Assembly (NCBI GenBank): GCA_033557465.1
Contig: CM066045.1
Location: 134,933,596 to 134,997,595 of the forward strand
Reading direction: 5' to 3'
DNA length: 64,000 bases
Source of the DNA: Ichthyophis bannanicus
Lineage: Eukaryota > Chordata > Amphibia > Gymnophiona > Ichthyophiidae
Shown here piece after piece: positions 23,525 through 35,039 of this stretch (position 1 is the first letter of the stretch; each line of letters opens with the position of its first letter). The translations under genes were made by a program, and so were the position numbers. The notes beneath the pieces are model-generated. The model was not told the origin of the DNA and ran no database searches. It saw only the letters and a list, made by a program, of their open reading frames with translations.

Positions 23525-24229
23525 TCTAAGCTTCCTGCTCCAATCAGGGCTGTGGGAGGAGCCTCTGGTGCCGTTAAACAGCTGCTGCCATCAGGTGTGC
23601 CTGCACCTGAGGGCCCTTAGGTGAGGCACAGAACCTGGCTTGTCAACAACCGCTGCACTTTCTACCATCTGGGTATAGACAATGCTTGAAGGACTACCAG
23701 GAGGGCTGCTACTGCTCGGAAGAAAACTCATGAGTACTTATCACCTGAGACATTCTTTAAATCTTGGAGAAAAGGGAATTCTTGGAGTAAAACTGAAAAA
23801 CTGTATATTTTAAAATTGTGTTTTATCAAGTCAGTTAGGGCATAGTACTACAAGCCAGAGTGGAGGATGTGCATTGTAGCTGGGCCTTTCCATCTGACCT
23901 GAAGTTTACCTTGAAGGAACATGCATTTCTTTCTGCATTTGATTATAATTATCTCTTGCTCCATTACCTATTGACTCTACCTACTCCAAAGCCTCTGCTC
24001 CTTCTCTCTCTCCTCACCATCGCTGCTTCTCCTTATCCTCCTCTGGTAAGTCCCTTCTTCCCTCCTATGTCATGAGGCCACTTCGTAACTTGGCTAACCT
24101 GATCTACGTCTTCCCCAATTCTGGTCTCCCTAAATCTACCTCTCTTTGAGGTTTCCTACCCTCTCTAAACATCTCTCTCATATTAGAACTAGACCTTTTC
24201 ACATTCCTCTGCTCTCCCCTTTTCCTGTG

Positions 24230-24830
24230 CCTTATGGAATGTTCACTATCTCTAAACTTGCCTTTGTACATGACCTTTTTTATTTCCCGCTCTTTTCACC
24301 TCTTTGCCTTAACTGAGACCTGGCTTCTTCCTGAAGACAATGCCTCCATTGCTGCTCTGTCATGGGGGCTTCTAGTTCTCCCACTCTCCTTGGCCTACTG
24401 GTCATGGTGGGGGTATTGGACCTCTTCTGTCTCCCTCTTGTCACTTCTAGTCTCTCATCCTACCTCAATCTTTCCTCTTTTGAACTCCACTCGATCTGCC
24501 TCTTTGCTCCTCTCCCTCTCTGAGTAGCTGTTCTCTATCGTCGTCCTGATACTTCTATTTCCACTTTTCTTTCTGACTTTGATTCTTGGCTGTCTACCTT
24601 TCTTCACCCCTCCTCCCCCACCCTTATTCTTGGCGACTAACATTCATGTTGATGACCCCTCCAATCCCCCATGTTCTAAAACTCCTCTTACCACCTCGTA
24701 TAACCTTCAACTCTCTTCCACTGCTCACCAACATGGTCATTGCCTTGATCTAATTTTCTTCTCTAACTGCTCACCCTCCAACTTCTCTAACTCTGTCCTT
24801 TATCTGACCACCACCTTCTAAGTCTTATTA
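24230..24830 (+). pseudogene. L2-type LINE endonuclease region
   Basis: A CALWNVHSISNKLAFVHD-like start (about 24225-24275) is followed by LFALTETWLLPEDNAS (24300-24345), the catalytic TETW block. A GGG block follows near 24400, and later a GCHLPS-like and HGHCLDLIF block lies near 24735-24755. This is the apurinic-like endonuclease of L2-clade LINEs that nicks the target. There are at least three frame breaks. Confidence 0.65.
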
Positions 24831-24876
24831 TTCATCCTCCACCTCAGCCTCGTCCTGCTTCCACTAATCTATTTAG

Positions 24877-24889
24877 AAACCTTCTTGCT
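24877..24889 (+). repeat. Target-site duplication, left copy
   Basis: The 13 bases aaaccttcttgct are repeated exactly at 26483-26495 on the other side of the inserted element. In the host LINE only one copy belongs to the reading. Confidence 0.85.
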
Positions 24890-26482
24890 GGAGCAAGCAG
24901 AGAGACGCTGAAGGAGTTGGAGCTTCTGACCTGCTCTGGGACTGCTGCTGGTGTGTGCAGGGGGTTCTGTGCCTTTGAGGATTGGGCAGGCGCGCCCGGG
25001 GCACCCTCCTACCTGGCGGGGTCCTTTGGTTTTTTCCTATATATTTTTGTTAGTTTTTTTGACCGCAGAGCATGTCCAAGGGGCGTGATCTAAGGGGATA
25101 GACCAGCCCCTTGAGCGCCCCTTTGGCACGTCTGTGGGGTATTGCCTTCCCACCCTGTAGCACTGTTCTATGGGGAAGCGGAAGGCAAAGGGGGCGAATC
25201 GAGGTCAGAAGGCCAGTACCGGCGATAAACCGGTCGGACCTCTTGACAAACATTTTGCTCCTATCCCCCTTGCGCAGTCCTCCCCAGATGGGGTCTCCCT
25301 AAGTTCTGGTGGGAGAACCCCTCCTCCCTTACTGCTACCGCTTCAAGGGCAGTGTTTACCTGGCGAGTCTTCAGAAATGGCAAGTATATCTAAAATTAGT
25401 GTTACTGTTCCTTTGCCTGTACAACTTGCTGCCTCTGGCAGCTTATTGGAGCTTCCTCCTAAGCTCCCTGATGCGGAGGTTACTTTATAGCAGATATTTG
25501 GGGTGCTTTGCAATCCATAGATAAGAAAATGTCCCTAACGTTAAATGCATTGTGTATTTTCTCAGGAAGCTGTCGTTTCCTTTCGACAGCTCGAGGAGAA
25601 GGTTACTTTAACTGATAGGGCTGTAGGGAAGTTGAGTTCCCAGGTAAATCTGCTTTCAGCAGCTAGTACTGCCGCTGTTAGAGATTCTTTGATATTGTAC
25701 TCTAAAGTGGAAGCCTTGGAGAACTCATCCTGATCTTGTAATCTTCGTTTTTTTAAATTTCCCTCACTCTTCATTGTTATCTGCTAGAATTCTCTTTAAG
25801 TATTTCAAGGAAATATTGAATTTCTCAGATTCTATTGCTATTTCTCATGCTTACTATCTTTTAGCAAGTACTAAATGTGTTAATACTGAAGAGGGGGGGG
25901 TTAGATGAGATTGTCCCTCCTATATCTGATTTGACTGCTTTTCTTGACGACTCAGACATAATTTCTACTAGGTCCACATTAATGGTCACGCTACCTTCTG
26001 TGGATCTTAAGCAGCGCATTTTGCATGCATTCTTTAAAACAGACGGCCAAATTCTGTGGGCAATCCATAAATATTTTCCCTGATGTTTCTCGTGAGACAC
26101 AACTTCAGAGGCGTCAATTCCTTCAGCTAAAACCTAGGGTTTTAGCGTTGGGAGCTACGTTTTTTCTTTGGTTTCCTTGTAAATGTGTGGTAAATTATGA
26201 GGGGGATTCTTTTGTTTTCGTAGATGTCTCACATTTAGAGAAATTTATTGTAGATCGTGTAGGTACAGGGTAAGGGAATTATATCTGGGTATTTATGGAT
26301 CCTTCTAATTGTTGGCTTATGTATGGCCTTTTCTGTATTGCTTATAATATCTCTGCTTATCTCTCTTGATGTGGACTATATATCTGTTACAATGTATTTT
26401 CTTTGTAGTATGCTGTTTTGTTTTTGATTTGCTTTACCTTTCTGTGATACTATTTCACTGAAAACCAATAAAAAAAAAAACA
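24890..26482 (+). mobile_element. Half-LINE-1-like ORF1-only retroposon
   Basis: The insert is about 1.6 kb. It has a GC-rich leader (24890-25170), one ORF1-type gene (25170-26272), a 3' UTR and an A-rich tail (26470-26482), and exact 13-bp target-site duplications. There is no ORF2, so no endonuclease or RT of its own. This layout equals the half-LINE-1 (HAL1) elements known from mammals. It must have been mobilised by a L1-type partner, judging from the A-tail and duplication length. The leader is CpG-rich. Confidence 0.7.
25170..26272 (+). pseudogene. L1-type ORF1 protein gene, decayed
   Basis: L1 ORF1 proteins bind the element RNA as trimers. Visible here in order are a basic start (GKRKAKGANRGQKAS), a linker, a heptad-like helix (FRQLEEKVTLTDRAVGKLSS, about 25570-25660) suited to a coiled coil, and the RRM entry block NLRFFKFPS (about 25738-25766). 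After frame changes come a block SDIISTRSTLMVTLPSVDLK (25957-26010), then FPDVSRETQLQRRQFLQLKP (about 26075-26135) and ALGATFFLWFPCKCVV (26137-26190), which are typical of the RRM and C-terminal domain. Stops occur at about 25490, 25730 and 26083. The family's usual length is about 350 residues, which the span fits. Confidence 0.7.
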
Positions 26483-26495
26483 AAACCTTCTTGCT
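26483..26495 (+). repeat. Target-site duplication, right copy
   Basis: Exact repeat of 24877-24889. The LINE text resumes directly after it. Confidence 0.85.
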
Positions 26496-26499
26496 ATTG

Positions 26500-28420
26500 A
26501 TCCCTTAGCTCTCTCCTCACCCCTTTCATCCATTCTTCTAATTCTATTGATGAGGCTGTAGCCTTCTATAATGCTGTACTCTCCTCTGCTTTGCATTCTC
26601 TTGCTCCCCTCGTCTCACGTCCTGTTAGGTGTTCTCCTCCACAGCCTTGGCTCTCTCCTTTTGCCTGCTATTTGTGCTCCTGTGCCAGCTCTGCTTAGCG
26701 AGCCTGGCTCAAATCTTGCTCTCATGCTGACTTTCTCCACTTTAAATTCATGCTCTTCTCCTTCCAATCAGCCATTGCACTTGCCAAACAAATCTACTTC
26801 GCCCATCTGACAAACTCTTGTCTCTAATCCTCATCTTTTTTTTTTTTATACACTCAATTCTCTCCTCAGTGTCCCCATCTCTGGCTCCAACCTCCCTTCC
26901 TGCCCAAACCTTGGCATAGTACTTCCATGACAAAATCCATAAAATCACCCTCCATTTCACTACCTCCTCTTCCACCCCCCCCCTTTCCCAACTCTCCCCC
27001 CTTACTTCTACTTCCCTTTCTTCCTTCCCTCTGGTCTCTGAGGAAACACTCCTCCTTTCTTCCTCTAAGCTGACTACCTGCCCTTCTGATCCTATGCCCA
27101 CCCACCTCCTTAGCTCCATTTCTTCCACTATCATCCCCTCCATCACTCATATTCTCAACCTATCGCTTTCCACCGCTACGTCCCTTCTGACTTCAAGCAT
27201 GCTATTGTCACACCCCTCCTCAAGAAACCCTCACTCGATCCCACCTGACTTCTAACTACCATCCCATCTCTCTCTCCTTCCCTTTATTTCTAAGTTACTT
27301 GAGCATGCTGTCTACCACCGCTGCCTCATCTTCCTCTCCTCATATGCCCTCCTAGATCCTTTACAATCCAGTTACCGTCCCCTACATTCTACCGAAACTG
27401 CTCTTACCAAAGTCGCCAATGATTTGTTTCTGGCTAAGTCCAAAGGCTTTTTATTCTGTCCTCATTCTTCTGGATCTCTCTACTGCCTTTGACACTGATC
27501 ACAATCATCTTATCACCCTGTCTTCACTTGGTTTCAAAGGCTCTGTACTTTCTTGGTTCTCCTATCTCTCCCACTGCTCTTTCAGAGTGTACTTTGGTGG
27601 CTCCTCCTACTCTTCTACCCCTTTACCTGTGGGTGTACCTCCAAGGTTCTGTCTTAGGTCCGCTCCTCTTCTCTCTCTATACCCAATCCCTTGGTGCCCT
27701 TATCTCTTCCCATGGCTTTCACTATCATCTCTATGCTGACGACTCTCAAATCTACCTATCTATGCCTGTTATCTCTCCTGAAATTTGAGCTAAGATCTCA
27801 GCCTGCCTCTCTGACATTGCTTCCTGGATGTCCTACCGCCACTTGAAGCTGAACATGGCCAAAACTGAACTCCTTGTCTTTCCCCCTAATGCCTTCCCTC
27901 CTCCTTCCTCAATCTGTGGATAACTTTTATCCTTCCTGTCTCTTCAGCACGGAACCTTGGTGTTATCTTTGGCTCATCTCTCCTTCTCTTTACATATCAA
28001 ATATTGCTAAAACATGCCGTTTCTTTCTTTACAATATCTCCAAGATTCACCCTTTTCTCTCTAACACTACTAAACTGATTGATTGTCCACTCTTTAATCA
28101 CCTCCCGCCTGGATTACTGTAACCTTCTGCTTGCTGGCCTCCCTGCTAACCACCTTTTTCCTCTCCAGTCTATTCAACATTCTGAAGCTCATCTGATTTT
28201 TCGTCAGTCTCGTTTTTCACACATTACTCCTCTCCTCATGTCACTTCATTGGCTCCCCATCTGCTTCTGTATCCAGTTCAAACTCCTCCTCCTAACCTAT
28301 AAATGTATTCATTCTTCTGCCCCTCATTACCTTTTCACCCATCTCTACCTACACCCCCTCTCGCCTACTCTGCTCATCGAATTGTCTTCTTTTATCTATG
28401 CCTTTTACTCATACTGCTAA
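26500..28420 (+). pseudogene. L2-type LINE reverse transcriptase region
   Basis: The fragments are collinear with L2 reverse transcriptase. They include a LDLSTAFDT motif A block (about 27470-27500), a GVPPRFCL or [18 protein letters not shown] motif B block (27640-27700, two frames), motif [11 protein letters not shown] (27735-27765, both aspartates kept), NMAKTELLVF (about 27855), and the thumb block HSLITSRLDYCNLLLAGLP (28086-28143). The HITPLLMSLHWLPI block follows (28220-28265). There are many frame changes. Despite this the catalytic YADD is intact. Confidence 0.8.
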
Positions 28421-28740
28421 TTCTAGACTTCGCTCCTTTCAACTGGCTGCACCCTTTTCCTGGAATTCTCTACCTGTCTGCCAAGCCTCCTCCCTGGCCA
28501 TCTTCAAATCCAAATTGAAATCCCATTTCTTCACTATTGCTTTTTGTTCCTATCTCATCCTTTCTTGTTCTTTCCATAAACATTTATTCTTGTCTTGTGA
28601 AATTAGATAAGACAAAATATGAAAGATTGTTATTTGTATTGACTAGATTGTGAGCTCTAACAGGCAGGGACTGTCTGTTTGTACAGTGCTTCATATGTTG
28701 CATCGCTTTATAAATGCTTAGTAATAATAAAAACCTGTAG

Positions 28741-29159
28741 TTATCCACAAATATCATAAGCTTCTGATGTCCTTTCCTTAAGTTGCTGCCCTTCAGGCAG
28801 GTCCCTCTTACCAAGTCTAGTACAGTGATGAAACACTGACATGCAGTTCTTAAGTCTATGGTCTAGAGATCCCTGGTGTACAGGAACATCCACCCTCATC
28901 CTTTACATTTGTATGCTGTGTGTTCATAAATTGCTATGCATATGTACTTCTATTCTATTTCATACATAGCAGTGCTATAGAACATTGACTTATTTTTTTT
29001 TAATACGTTAAACACCAACATACCTCATTCCAGTTGAGCATGTCCTTAGAATGGTAGATCCCTCTAGTTCCCAGGGACTATGACTTTCAGCCTTCCTCAG
29101 GAGGTTACCCATTAATCTTTTTCAGGCAGAATTGCACACCAGATGATTTAAGCAGGATA
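28741..29159. other. No feature recognised
   Basis: Ordinary sequence with a short T run near 28993. No gene or repeat recognised. Confidence 0.4.
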
Positions 29160-29430
29160 CTTGGTCCAGCTGACACAGTGGCTAGAACCCTTAGGCATAA
29201 GTACCTGCTCTCCATTCTCTGAAACGTTGCTGTTGGTGCTGACTCCTGGTGACCCCTTCCTTGGGTTTTCTTGGCAGGGTGTGACCATTAGCATGCCAGG
29301 CCTTTCTTCTGTGCTGTAAGTATACAGCACCTGGTATTATAAAGTGGTCTTCTGTCCAAGATCTTGCCAGGCCTGACCTTGCTTAGCTTCTAAGAGCAGA
29401 CAACATCAAGCTCATTGGAGGTGGCTGGCT
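29160..29430 (-). mobile_element. 5S rRNA-derived SINE
   Basis: The plus strand of 29322-29430 reads as a decayed reverse complement of 5S ribosomal RNA. It has tacagcacctggtat, then aggcctgaccttgcttagct and tctaagagcagac, which match the familiar 5S order gtgctgta, gctaagca and gtcgg. The 5S part is the head with its internal RNA polymerase III promoter. The body lies at 29160-29320 and contains, on the minus strand, gccaagaaaacccaagg and caccaggagtcagcacc. A similar body occurs in the tRNA-headed SINE at 38395-38600. A free-standing 5S gene is unlikely because many bases differ. Confidence 0.65.
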
Positions 29431-29782
29431 CTATCTTAGACTTTTCTGAAACTGCAATTCCTTTCTCTTGCTGGGTCTGAAGGAATCCTAGGTGAGGCAG
29501 CTGTAGCAAAATGCAGAAAAGAGGGAGGGGAATAGATGAGCATGATGGAACTTCACATTTTAAATCAGTTTATGAACACAGCATAGAAGCCACCTAAGAG
29601 AATAATTCTCAGAAGAAACCAGGGCACATCCTAATCAGAATTGCCTTAATTTCAGTGTAGAAAAGGTTACACAAGATAAAATCATATGACTACAGACTAC
29701 TTCACAAAAACCTCTGAGCTATAGCACTATAGAGTCAAGTGAATTTCCTATTGGCTTACAGTGGTAAGATTTTCAAATCACA
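29431..29782. other. No feature recognised
   Basis: No reading frame or repeat that I can identify. Confidence 0.4.
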
Positions 29783-30125
29783 TGTCATAAGAACATAAGA
29801 TGCCATACTGGGTCAGACAAAGGTCCATCAAATCAAGCCCAGTAGCCAGTTTTCCAACAGTGGCCAGTCTAGGTCACAAGTACCCAGCAGTTTCCCCAAT
29901 GCTTGTATTGGGACAAGCAGTGGCTTGTCCTGGGTCCCCTTTAATAATGGTTTATGGATCTTTCCAACCTTTTCTAAACACAGCTACACTAACAGCTTTT
30001 ACTACATCCTCCAGTAACAAATTCCAGAGTTTGATTACATGTTGAATAAAAAAGTATTTTCTTTGTTGTAAATGGGTTACACTGTAGCTTCATTGCATAT
30101 CCCCTAGTATTTCTATATCTTGATG
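29783..30125 (-). mobile_element. CR1-clade LINE 3' UTR fragment
   Basis: Plus-strand view starts at cataagaacataagatgcca, then tgggtcagacaaaggtccat. This is the well-known inverse of the CR1 3' UTR in amphibians and reptiles. It continues through the block ctacactaacagcttttac and ccagtaacaaattccagag to about 30125. It differs from the CR1 at 4443, so it is a different CR1 subfamily. Confidence 0.7.
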
Positions 30126-30149
30126 GTGTAAACTCAGGGGTACCTCCTC

Positions 30150-32035
30150 TTCTTCAGGGGACTTGCACCCTGCTGGAGAGGAGGGTGGGGACATCTCCCT
30201 TTATGCTACATCCGAGTGCAATGAGGGTGAGCTTTCACCTACAGAGGAACAGTAGGTGGAGCAAGCTCTTCAGGATGACTGTCAGAGTTCTTCCTTCTGG
30301 AACAGATGGATATTCTGTGTTGATTGCCCAGGTCACTGAAGCTCTTCACTTGACAGTCAGACTCCTTTGCGTTCAGATAAGCCTCAAGTGGATCTCATCA
30401 TTGAGGGTATTAAAGCCTTCTGAGGCTTTCCCCTTCCCTATGGCCTTGCAACCAATGGTCACACTGAAATGGGACTTGCCAGATGCCCCTCTGTGCAGTG
30501 GTTAGGTCATTGTTACCTCTGGTCCCCAGAAGACCTGGATAAATAGCTATGATTTCCCAGGGTGGATGCTCTTGTGATGGCTCTCACCAACCATGACTAT
30601 TCCTGTCGAAGGGGTTACCACTCTTAGGGATCAGATTGATAGAAAAGTGGCAGGTCTATTGAAAACCTCCTTTTAGTCTTCCTTAGCACAAAAGGTAGTG
30701 GTATGTGGAGGTCTGGTGGCCAGGGCTTTGAGGTGGCTACAACTTCTCCAGGAGAACTCCACCTTACTGCACCTGGAACCAGTCTGCATGCTCAGTGGCA
30801 GCGGGTACAGTGGCATGCAGATGAGACTTCAAAGTCTTGCCTTGCTAAACTACCATTTGAGGGGTGACTTTTTGGGGAGGATATTGAGAAATTAGTGAAG
30901 GATTTGGGGGAGGTAAAGCCCCAGTGCTTACCAGAGGACTAGACAAAGGCAATGACTGTCACATCTCCCTGTGGCTTCTGCCTCTTCCTTAGCCTATAGA
31001 GCATGCTTCAGAGATGTTTGCTGATTATTGCCCTGGCAAACCTGCTGCTCCCTCAAGCAGGATGGGTGCCAGGCTGCAGTCCTTTTGGGACATACGTTAC
31101 AACAAGGATACTTACTCCTCCACTACCAAGTTTTCTAGCCCCTCCTGTAACAGGGTTGGGGGCCTGTCAGAGGGCATCTGCTTCTCTTCTCCTGCAGATG
31201 GACCCAAATAACATCAAACAGATGGGTGCTCAAGGTGATTGCAAAGGGCTACACCCTGGACTTGACTGCACCTATACAGAGAACCTTCCTAGTTTCTCCA
31301 TGCAGCTCTGCTGCCAAAAAAGACAGCCATGCTAATGATGGTTCAGTGCTTGCTCTAACTTCATGCTATTTGTCTGGTTCCTCCTGCCAAAAGAGGCGCC
31401 AGAAACTATTCCATCTACTTTGTGGTACCGAAGAAGGATGGCTCCTTGAGACACTCAGATCTGTCATCCAAGGAGGGGGAGGGGGGGAAGAGAATTCCTC
31501 ACCTCCCTGGTTTGGTGGAGGCATATTTCCATATTCCAGTTTGCTCAGAGCACCAGCAGTACTTATGGTCCTCTGCAAACATTACAAATGTCAGGTCTTA
31601 CCCTTTGTGTTTGCCACAGGACCTTCTCCAAGGTCGTGGTTGCAGTGGTGCTGACACACAAAGACATACCTGGACAATTTGCTCATCTGGGCCACGTCTT
31701 ATCAGGAGGGACAGTTCAGTGTCTGTCAATTTCCTGGGGCATCTAGGCTGAGTGGTCAACTGGACCAAGAGCCATCTGGTGCTAATGCAGTCACTTTTAG
31801 GGGCTCGCTTTGACACTGCAACAGGCCATGTCTCCCTCACTGAGGACCAGTGCAGGAAGCTTTGTTCTCAGCTACATGCCTTCCTGCGCCTGTTTCTAAG
31901 TTCTTGGCTCCATGGCATCTACCCTTGACATAGTACCATGGGCCCATTGCAACATGCACTCCTGTCCTGCTGGACCCTCGCCTCCCAAACTTATCAGGCT
32001 GAACTACCCCTTCAGCAGTCTGTGCATCGCAGCCT
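30150..32035 (+). mobile_element. Second-family DIRS-like element, gag and RT
   Basis: Gag-like text comes first. It includes LIAQVTEALHL (about 30320-30355), which recurs as LIAQVTSILH at about 46197-46230, and later a FxGxLFGEDIEKLVKDLGE-like block (about 30860-30910), which recurs at about 58880-58930. RT blocks follow: TIYFVVPKKDGSLR (about 31405-31440), YFHIPVCSEHQQYL (about 31530-31570) and CQVLPFVFATGPSPRSW (31590-31640). A YLDNLLIWATSYQEGQF-like palm lies at about 31665-31715, with YLDD read as YLDN. FLGARFDTATGHVSL lies near 31797-31835. Stops are frequent. The element is cut at 32035 where copy C begins. Confidence 0.7.
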
Positions 32036-32099
32036 GAACGGCCCAGAACCCTCCACCATCCCAGGAAGGTTGTTATTTTGCCCCCAGATGGGGGTTAGA

Positions 32100-33560
32100 T
32101 AACAGCAGAAAATTGGACTCTGTCTACTGTAAGAGAGGGGTACAAGCTTCATTTCCTCAGCATGCCCCCTCCTACAATGGTAAGACAGTTCAATTCTCAG
32201 ACCTCTCTCAATGACCAATTAGGTCAAGAGGTCACTACTTCTTGCCCAAGGGGCAATAGAAGAGGTACCCATTCCCTAACGGGGTACAGGGTTTTACTCC
32301 CCCTATTTCCTTATTCCCAAGAAAACAGGAGGACACAGACCCATCTTGGACCTCAGAGAATTGAACAAATTCCTGTTCAAAGAGGAATTCAAAATGATTT
32401 CTCTAGGAACTCTGCTGCCATAGCTTCAGAGTCGGGATTGGCTTTGTTCTCTAGATCTGAAGGATGCATACACTCATGTTCTCATCCATCCAACTCACCG
32501 AAAGTTCCTTCGCTTTGTGTGTCAAGGGAAGCACTACCAATACAGGGTTGCTTTCTCTCACACAATGCACATCCTTCAGTATTTGGGACTTGTTATAAAC
32601 TTCGCAAAATCCAACCTTGCTCCCACTCAGTCCCTAGAGTTTATAGGCGCTCTGCTAGATACCAGACAGAGAAGGGCCTACCTTCCACAACCCTGCTGCC
32701 TTTGCATTGTGCAGTTAGCTTCCCAAGCAGTGTGGAAACCTCACCTCACTACTCAGGAAATGTTGCAATTGCTAGGCCACATGGCATCCACCATGCATGT
32801 GGTTCCTTATGCTCGCCTCCATATGAGGGCAGCCCAGTGGACTTTATCCACTCAATGGACTCAGGCGTCAGGTTGCCTGTCAGACAGAATAGCAAACTCA
32901 GATCACCTTATTTTGTCCCTCCAATGGTGGCAGTCACCCCAAAACCTTCTGGTGGGGTCTCCTTTTCAGCAACCCCCACCCCAAGCTACTCTAACAACAG
33001 ATGCCTCACAGGTAGGTTGGGGAGCCCACCTGCAAGGCCTCTCTACCCAGGCTACCTGGACTCCACAGGAGGCCCATCTACACATCAGTCTCCTAGAACT
33101 CAGAGCAATCTTCCTTGCTCTTCGAGTATTCCACACCCAGCTCAGTTACAAGACAGTCCTAGTTCAAACGGACAATCAAGTAGCCATGTTCTATGTGAAC
33201 AAGTAGGGCTGAACAGGCTCTCTGTCGCTATGCATCGAAGCTTTGTTACTATGGGCCCTCGCCAGAGAGCATCAGATTCATCTCCTTGCGGTGTATCTTC
33301 CAGGCATTCAAAACTCTTGGGCAGACAGACTCAGTCAAGTTTTGCTTCCACACGAATGGTCTCTCCATGCAGACCAGGTGGCCAAAATTTTTCAAATTTG
33401 GGGAACCCCGGACATAGACCTCTTTGCAAGTCTGCTGAATGCCAAACTTCCCTGGTTCTGTTCCAGAATTCCGGCTCAGGGTTGTCAGGCCTGGACTTCC
33501 TGTATGCCTTTCCACCCATTCCCCTAAGTCCCAAAATCCTGTTCAAGCTTCAGAGAGACA
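32100..33560 (+). pseudogene. DIRS C reverse transcriptase-RNase H, palm deleted
   Basis: Blocks are collinear with copy B up to FLRFVCQGKHYQYRV (about 32508-32550), after which the text jumps to SHTMHILQYLGLVINF (about 32557-32605). The deleted stretch of roughly 200 bases would have held LPFGLASAPRVFTK and the catalytic YLDD, so the polymerase active site is gone. RNase H follows, with TTDASQVGWGAHL (32995-33035) and TDNQVAMFYVNK (33170-33205), then a stop where B has the codon for Gln. An ALLDT-type block lies near 32640. The internal deletion is the oddest lesion of the set. Confidence 0.85.
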
Positions 33561-33729
33561 GAAGTCATATGATTCTCATAACTCCACATTGGCCACAGCA
33601 AATATGGTACCCTCTGCTCCTACATCTCTCTCAAACTCCACCTCTGGAGTTAGGATCTGCTCCAAATCTCCTTTCTCAGGAGGACAGGATGCTGTGGCAT
33701 CCCAGTCCACAGTCTCTGCATCTCAGGGC

Positions 33730-34775
33730 CTAGTTGCTGAAAGCCTAGAACTTCATGGTCTTAAACTTTCTCAGCAGGTAAAGGATATCCTTTATGCTTC
33801 CAGGAAGCCTTCCACAAGATGCTCTTATGCATTCAAGTGGAAAAGGTTTACCATATGGAGCTTGCAGAAGGGTCTTTAACCCTCTTGCGATACCCCTGGA
33901 ATCATTACTGGAGTATCTGCATTTATCTAATGCAGGGCTTAAGACCAATTCAGTGAGAGCGAGTTCATTTGTGTGCTATTGAAGCTTCTTTCAAGCCTCT
34001 AAATGGACAACGTATTTCCTCTTATAGCGAGATTTATGAGAGGCCTTCTTTTAACTAAGCCTCCCATTAAGCCACCACCGGTGGCATGGAACTTAAATCT
34101 GGTTCTTGGGCAGCTCATGAAGCTGCCTTTTGAACCATTAGCTACTATCTATTTGAAATTCCTTTCCTGGAAGGTCATTCTTATTGCAATCACATCAGTA
34201 CGTTGCATCAGTGAATTGCAGTCGTTGGTGGCTGATCCTCCTTATACAAGGTTCCATCATGATAAGGTAGTCCTTAGGACGCATCCACACTTTATGCCAA
34301 AGGTGGTGTAACCTTTTCATTTAAACCAAGCGGTTTACCTTCCTTTATTCTCCACAAGGCCTCACACCTCAAATGCAGAAAGGAATCTTCATACTTTGGA
34401 CTGTAAAGGGCTTTGGCTTTTTACTTGCAAAGGACACAGCAACATAGAAAGTCCTCTCAACTCTTTGTTGCTTTTGATCCTAGTCATTTGGGACTTTCAG
34501 TCTCCGAGAGAACACTGTCCAGTTGGATTGTACAGTGTATATCTTTTGCCTATGAGAGTAAGAATCTTCCTCTTGAAGTCCATGTCACAGTTCACAATGT
34601 GAGAGCCATGGCAGCTGCTATGGCTCATCTTCATTCTGTGTCTATTGATAACATCTGTCGAGCAGCTACTTGGGCTTCGGTTCATACCTGCACAGCCCAT
34701 TACTGCTTAGACAAGGACTCCCGCTGGGATGCCTTGTTTGGTCAGGCTGTTCTTCAACATCTGTTCCATTCTTAA
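33730..34775 (+). pseudogene. DIRS C tyrosine recombinase, degraded
   Basis: The region starts near LSQQVKDILYASRKPSTRCS (33765-33825). Frame changes lie near 33860, 33950 and 34000. Box I reads TSVRCISEL (about 34192-34220), so the catalytic arginine is cysteine. Box II HNVR (about 34590-34605) and the tyrosine block HYCL (about 34698-34710) remain. It ends at VLQHLFHS at 34775. The R-to-C change is what a CpG transition in an arginine codon gives. Confidence 0.85.
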
Positions 34776-34898
34776 TCAACTCCTACCCACCATCCCTGGT
34801 AGGATGTCAGAGATCCATGGGGGGAAGTGGAGCCCTTTCACAGGGGCACACAACTTCTGGGGCCTTCTTCCTGGCATCTGCAGCTAGGGAGTCCCCAT

Positions 34899-34975
34899 AT
34901 GTGAAGACTACATTCCTGCTTGTTCCTGGAGATAGCATAGTTACTCACCTGTAACAGCAGGAATTTAGTCTTCAC
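34899..34975 (+). repeat. DIRS C internal complementary region, shortened
   Basis: Same layout as in A and B but with about 17 bases missing in the middle: acctgtaacagcaggaa here, where B has acctgtaacaggtgatctctgggaacagcaggaa. The deletion falls between two copies of aacag, which suggests replication slippage. Confidence 0.78.
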
Positions 34976-35039
34976 TACCCACCTACCTACCTCCCCTAGG
35001 AGCTGTATCTCTCTCTCTCTCTTTGCCTCAGCTTTAAAC

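Larger units (their letters stand above)
23525..28740 (+). mobile_element. Second L2-type LINE, old, with internal insertion
   Basis: The first 120 bases match the 5' UTR of the LINE at 8326 (tccaatcagggctgtgggag; gggcccttaggtgagg). Downstream are an endonuclease region (24230-24830), an RT region (26500-28420) and a 3' end at about 28690-28740 (tttataaatgcttagtaataataaaa). The body is strongly pyrimidine-rich on this strand. A foreign ORF1-only element sits inside at 24890-26482, and the LINE text continues without loss across it. Removing it restores a readable continuous region. Many stops show it is ancient. Confidence 0.8.

Noticed and set aside
29322..29430. Possible functional 5S rRNA gene
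   Set aside because: Many differences from the conserved 5S sequence, and it is attached to a SINE body.
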